Assembly (NCBI GenBank): GCA_947313855.1
Contig: CAMZNS010000010.1
Location: 14,249 to 78,248 of the forward strand
Origin: an uncultured Deferribacteraceae bacterium
GTDB taxonomy: Bacteria; Chrysiogenota; Deferribacteres; CAMZNJ01
DNA: 64,000 bases
Direction of reading: 5' to 3'
Shown: in pieces, positions 61,678 to 64,000 of the stretch
Layout: every line of letters starts with the position of its first letter
Numbering within the stretch: the stretch's first letter is position 1
Program-made: the position numbers and the translations under genes
Notes under the pieces: generated by a model
The model's input: only the letters and a program-made list of their open reading frames with translations
Databases searched by the model: none
Told to the model about the DNA's origin: nothing

Positions 61678-62769
61678 TTACCTTATGCGAAGTAGTGAAA
61701 CGGCGATGAGTGCAAGGATGAATGCCACTATCCAAAACCTAATGACGATTTTTTGTTCGGCAATGCCGGAGAGTTCGAAGTGGTGGTGTAGGGGAGACAT
61801 TTTGAAGATACGTTTCCCTTTGGTTGCTTTGAAGTAGCCCACCTGCATTATTACGGATAGTGTTTCGGCAATAAAAACGCCAGCGATGAGTATGAGGATA
61901 AGTTCTTGTTTGATCATAATCGCCATGACGGCCATGGAGCCACCGAGGGATAAGGATCCTGTGTCGCCCATGAAAAGTTGTGCGGGGTAGGCGTTGTACC
62001 AGAGAAATCCGAGACCGGCACCAACAATTGCAGTGGCAAATATTGCAAGCTCAGATGTTCCGGGGATGGGGGTAACGTAGAGGTAGTTGGCGATATTACT
62101 GCTACCAGCGATGTAGGCGTACAGCCCGAGTGTTGCGAATGCTATGACCGATGGCATAATTGCTAGTCCGTCAAGACCGTCGGTGAGGTTGACCGAGTTG
62201 CTGCTGCCCACAATAATAAATATGGCAAAGAGTATGTAAAGGTATGAGATGCTGATTTCAATATTTTTGAAAATGGGGAGGTAGATGGTGAAAAGGGTGG
62301 CGGTATCTTGAACCAAACTAATGAGAACGATGACGACGAGGGAGACAGCTATTTGAAGGAGGAACTTTATTCGTGCCGAAACCCCTTCAGGGTTGCCCTT
62401 GACCTTGTTGTGGTCGTCGTACCACCCTATTGCGGCAAAACTCAAAAAAGATACGAGAATAATGGCGATGTAGGGGTTGCGTAGGTCGGACAAAAGGAGG
62501 GTGGTAACAACTGCAGGAACAATGAACAGAACGCCACCCATGGTAGGTGTACCCTCTTTTGCTTTGTGCGTATCAGGCTCGTAACCCTTGACTCGTTGCT
62601 CCCAAGAGAGCTTCTTCAGGGTGCGGATAACAAGGGGACCTAAGGCGATTGTCGTGGTCAGGGAGAGTATCCCCGCCATAACAGCCCTGAATGTGATGTA
62701 GTTGAACGCATTTAACACTGCCAAAGACTCAAATGTGTGGGCGAGAAAAACAAACAAGTGAAACAGCAC
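61678..62769 (-). CDS. mraY: Phospho-N-acetylmuramoyl-pentapeptide transferase
   Basis: Makes lipid I at the inner membrane. Ten TMs; motifs EGTPTMGG, GWYDDHNKV, NLTDGLDGLA, AQLFMGDTGSLSLGG and SPLHHHFE. 363 aa. GTG start at 62769, with AAAGGAG upstream, just after the murF stop. Confidence 0.97.
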   Translation of the reverse strand: MLFHLFVFLAHTFESLAVLNAFNYITFRAVMAGILSLTTTIALGPLVIRTLKKLSWEQRVKGYEPDTHKAKEGTPTMGGVLFIVPAVVTTLLLSDLRNPYIAIILVSFLSFAAIGWYDDHNKVKGNPEGVSARIKFLLQIAVSLVVIVLISLVQDTATLFTIYLPIFKNIEISISYLYILFAIFIIVGSSNSVNLTDGLDGLAIMPSVIAFATLGLYAYIAGSSNIANYLYVTPIPGTSELAIFATAIVGAGLGFLWYNAYPAQLFMGDTGSLSLGGSMAVMAIMIKQELILILIAGVFIAETLSVIMQVGYFKATKGKRIFKMSPLHHHFELSGIAEQKIVIRFWIVAFILALIAVSLLRIR

Positions 62770-62770
62770 G

Positions 62771-64000
62771 TTATAACTCCTTTAGGTCTTTGATAATGGT
62801 GTGGTAGCCGTAAGAGTTGGATGCTTTTACGAGAAAAATATGGGTGGTGCCAGACTCGTAACTGTTACGACTTTTCAATTCTTCCATCATACCACGTTTA
62901 TCCGCAAAAGTCTTAACATTCTTTACACTCAGTTGAGGATTTGTTGCCTTTAGGGTGGTGTAAGCGTGGCGATACCCTTTGTGGGTGGGTGTATTTTTTT
63001 CTGAGGGGGCGCTGTCGCTACTGTCGCTACTGTCGTTACTGTCGCACAGGAAAAAACGTATGCTAGGGTGCTTGCAACACTCCTCCAAGATTGTACGGTA
63101 TGTTGCCACTTGATGATTATCTATCTCCGCGATGGGTCCAAGTATTGCGTACTTCTGAACACTGCCAGAGGGGTGAGTTGATGTATGGTTGTGGGGTATT
63201 GAGATGCTGCTGAGTTCGCGGATACTTGAGATTACGGTTTCCAGAGATGCGTTGTAAGTGTCGTCGAAGATGATGACGGCGTCGCCATTATTTCGACTGC
63301 TACCGAGACTTGCGTTGGGGTGCCTGAGGATGATTAGTCCGCCACGTCCTTGGCTAATGTGCACGTTGCTAAGGTTGCTCAGCATGGTGGGGATGTCCAG
63401 ATGGGTGTAGCGTCCCCCCTGAGGATCGCGTTGTTGTTGCATCTGCTGAATCCCTTGGAGGAGGGAAACACACATGGCAGTGTTGGTGGCGTTGTGGCTG
63501 TATGGGTGGTGAATGGTGGCGGGGTATGTTTGCTCCTGTGTGGCGATGTTGAATGTTGTGGTGAACAGGGGTTGGGGGGTGGCGTGGTCGCCAAGGTTGG
63601 TGCGGGTGTTCATGGTGGTTGTGATGTTTTGGGCGATGGTGCAGCTGGTGTCGTTGTCTGTGTGACTGTGTCTGCGGTTGTCATCCGTTTCAGCGTCGTA
63701 CATTAGGAGAGTGATGTTCTTGTGTCTGAGCCTGGTGGCGTAGTCGTCTGTAATGTATGGTGCCACGGTGCGACGGTTGACGATGAGTATCCCCCCCGAC
63801 TTGGTATTTGTGTTGTCGGTGCCCATGGCGTCGGTGTTCGTGTTGTCGGTGTTCGTGTTATCGGTGCCCATGGCGTCGATGATGGATAGTTTTTCGTTTG
63901 CCACGTCCTGCACGGTGCCGAAGTTCCCCACGTGTGCGTTGCCTATGGAGGTAATGATGCTGATGTGTGGTTGTAGGTAGTGGGAGAGTTGCGAGATTTC
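62771..64000 (-). CDS. murF: UDP-MurNAc-tripeptide--D-alanyl-D-alanine ligase, 5' end cut by window edge
   Basis: The frame is open to base 64000 and enters with ITSIGNAHVGNFG (family ITNIGxAH), so the P-loop region lies beyond the edge. VIIFDDTYNAS, AILGPIAEID and TFADKRGMMEEL mark the central and C-terminal domains. About 410 codons visible. In-frame repeats: AMGTDNTNT units (15-bp subrepeats) just after the first helix, and SNDSSDSSDS late. The GTG at 63931 is internal, not the start. Confidence 0.92.
   Translation of the reverse strand, partial: EISQLSHYLQPHISIITSIGNAHVGNFGTVQDVANEKLSIIDAMGTDNTNTDNTNTDAMGTDNTNTKSGGILIVNRRTVAPYITDDYATRLRHKNITLLMYDAETDDNRRHSHTDNDTSCTIAQNITTTMNTRTNLGDHATPQPLFTTTFNIATQEQTYPATIHHPYSHNATNTAMCVSLLQGIQQMQQQRDPQGGRYTHLDIPTMLSNLSNVHISQGRGGLIILRHPNASLGSSRNNGDAVIIFDDTYNASLETVISSIRELSSISIPHNHTSTHPSGSVQKYAILGPIAEIDNHQVATYRTILEECCKHPSIRFFLCDSNDSSDSSDSAPSEKNTPTHKGYRHAYTTLKATNPQLSVKNVKTFADKRGMMEELKSRNSYESGTTHIFLVKASNSYGYHTIIKDLKEL

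Overview
This window is about 46% GC by eye and comes from a Gram-negative (diderm) bacterium. It encodes lipid-anchored and beta-barrel outer-membrane proteins, an ExbB/TolQ-type channel, cytochrome c maturation and part of a peptidoglycan-precursor cluster. A System I Ccm set whose CcmE uses Cys instead of His, together with a Csd4/Csd6-like cell-shape pair, PfkA, MutS2 and RqcH, suggests a curved or helical anaerobe of the Deferribacterota type. That placement is inference; no rRNA is present. Nearly all genes are housekeeping and intact, and I see no prophage, insertion sequence or CRISPR array.

Layout. 1-6.7 kb (minus): an ExbB/TolQ-type fragment, rsmB, a TM+SH3 protein, a FapA (DUF342) protein and an ankyrin lipoprotein. 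7-8.3 kb: a beta-barrel protein. 8.5-14.7 kb: ccdA (minus) and a ccmE-F-A-B-C-D operon. 14.9-16.1 kb (minus): queH and rpsT. 16.2-18.8 kb: a TPR/beta-barrel protein and a FecR-domain protein. 19-26.1 kb: tsaE, a small gene, valS, rqcH, trmB and a DUF493 gene. 26.3-35.9 kb: pfkA, yqeY, two cvpA-like genes, mutS2, then csd6-csd4-thiL. 36-46 kb: ubiA (minus), a membrane protein, then a long minus-strand operon (corC, a double DUF805 gene, xer, cca, phoH, ybeY) and an exported protein. 46.5-48.4 kb: an XRE regulator, a very large C-rich minisatellite, then initiator and elongator-type tRNA-Met genes. 48.7-54.3 kb: ald (minus) and a tandem family of five small outer-membrane proteins. 54.6-60 kb: a papain-like cysteine protease candidate, glyQ, a membrane protein, nth, dgt and an IscR-like gene. 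60.2-64 kb (minus): murD, mraY and murF (cut by the edge).

The most striking feature is the density of short tandem repeats. Almost every long intergenic gap carries its own minisatellite, and at least a dozen conserved housekeeping proteins carry in-frame expansions rich in Asn, Ala, Thr, Asp and Gly at loops or termini. Inside genes the units are multiples of three (6, 9, 12, 15, 18 bp). Outside genes many are not (7, 8, 10, 11, 16, 20 bp). This pattern points to a genome-wide repeat-generating process filtered by selection for reading frame.

Other points of interest are the Cys-type CcmE, the csd4 gene with the atypical Gln zinc ligand beside csd6, the OMP family with a two-cysteine loop of varying length, and the orphan cysteine protease. 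Non-ATG starts are common (rpsT GTG, ccmA GTG, mraY GTG, corC TTG, protease GTG), so several starts below were chosen from Shine-Dalgarno positions.
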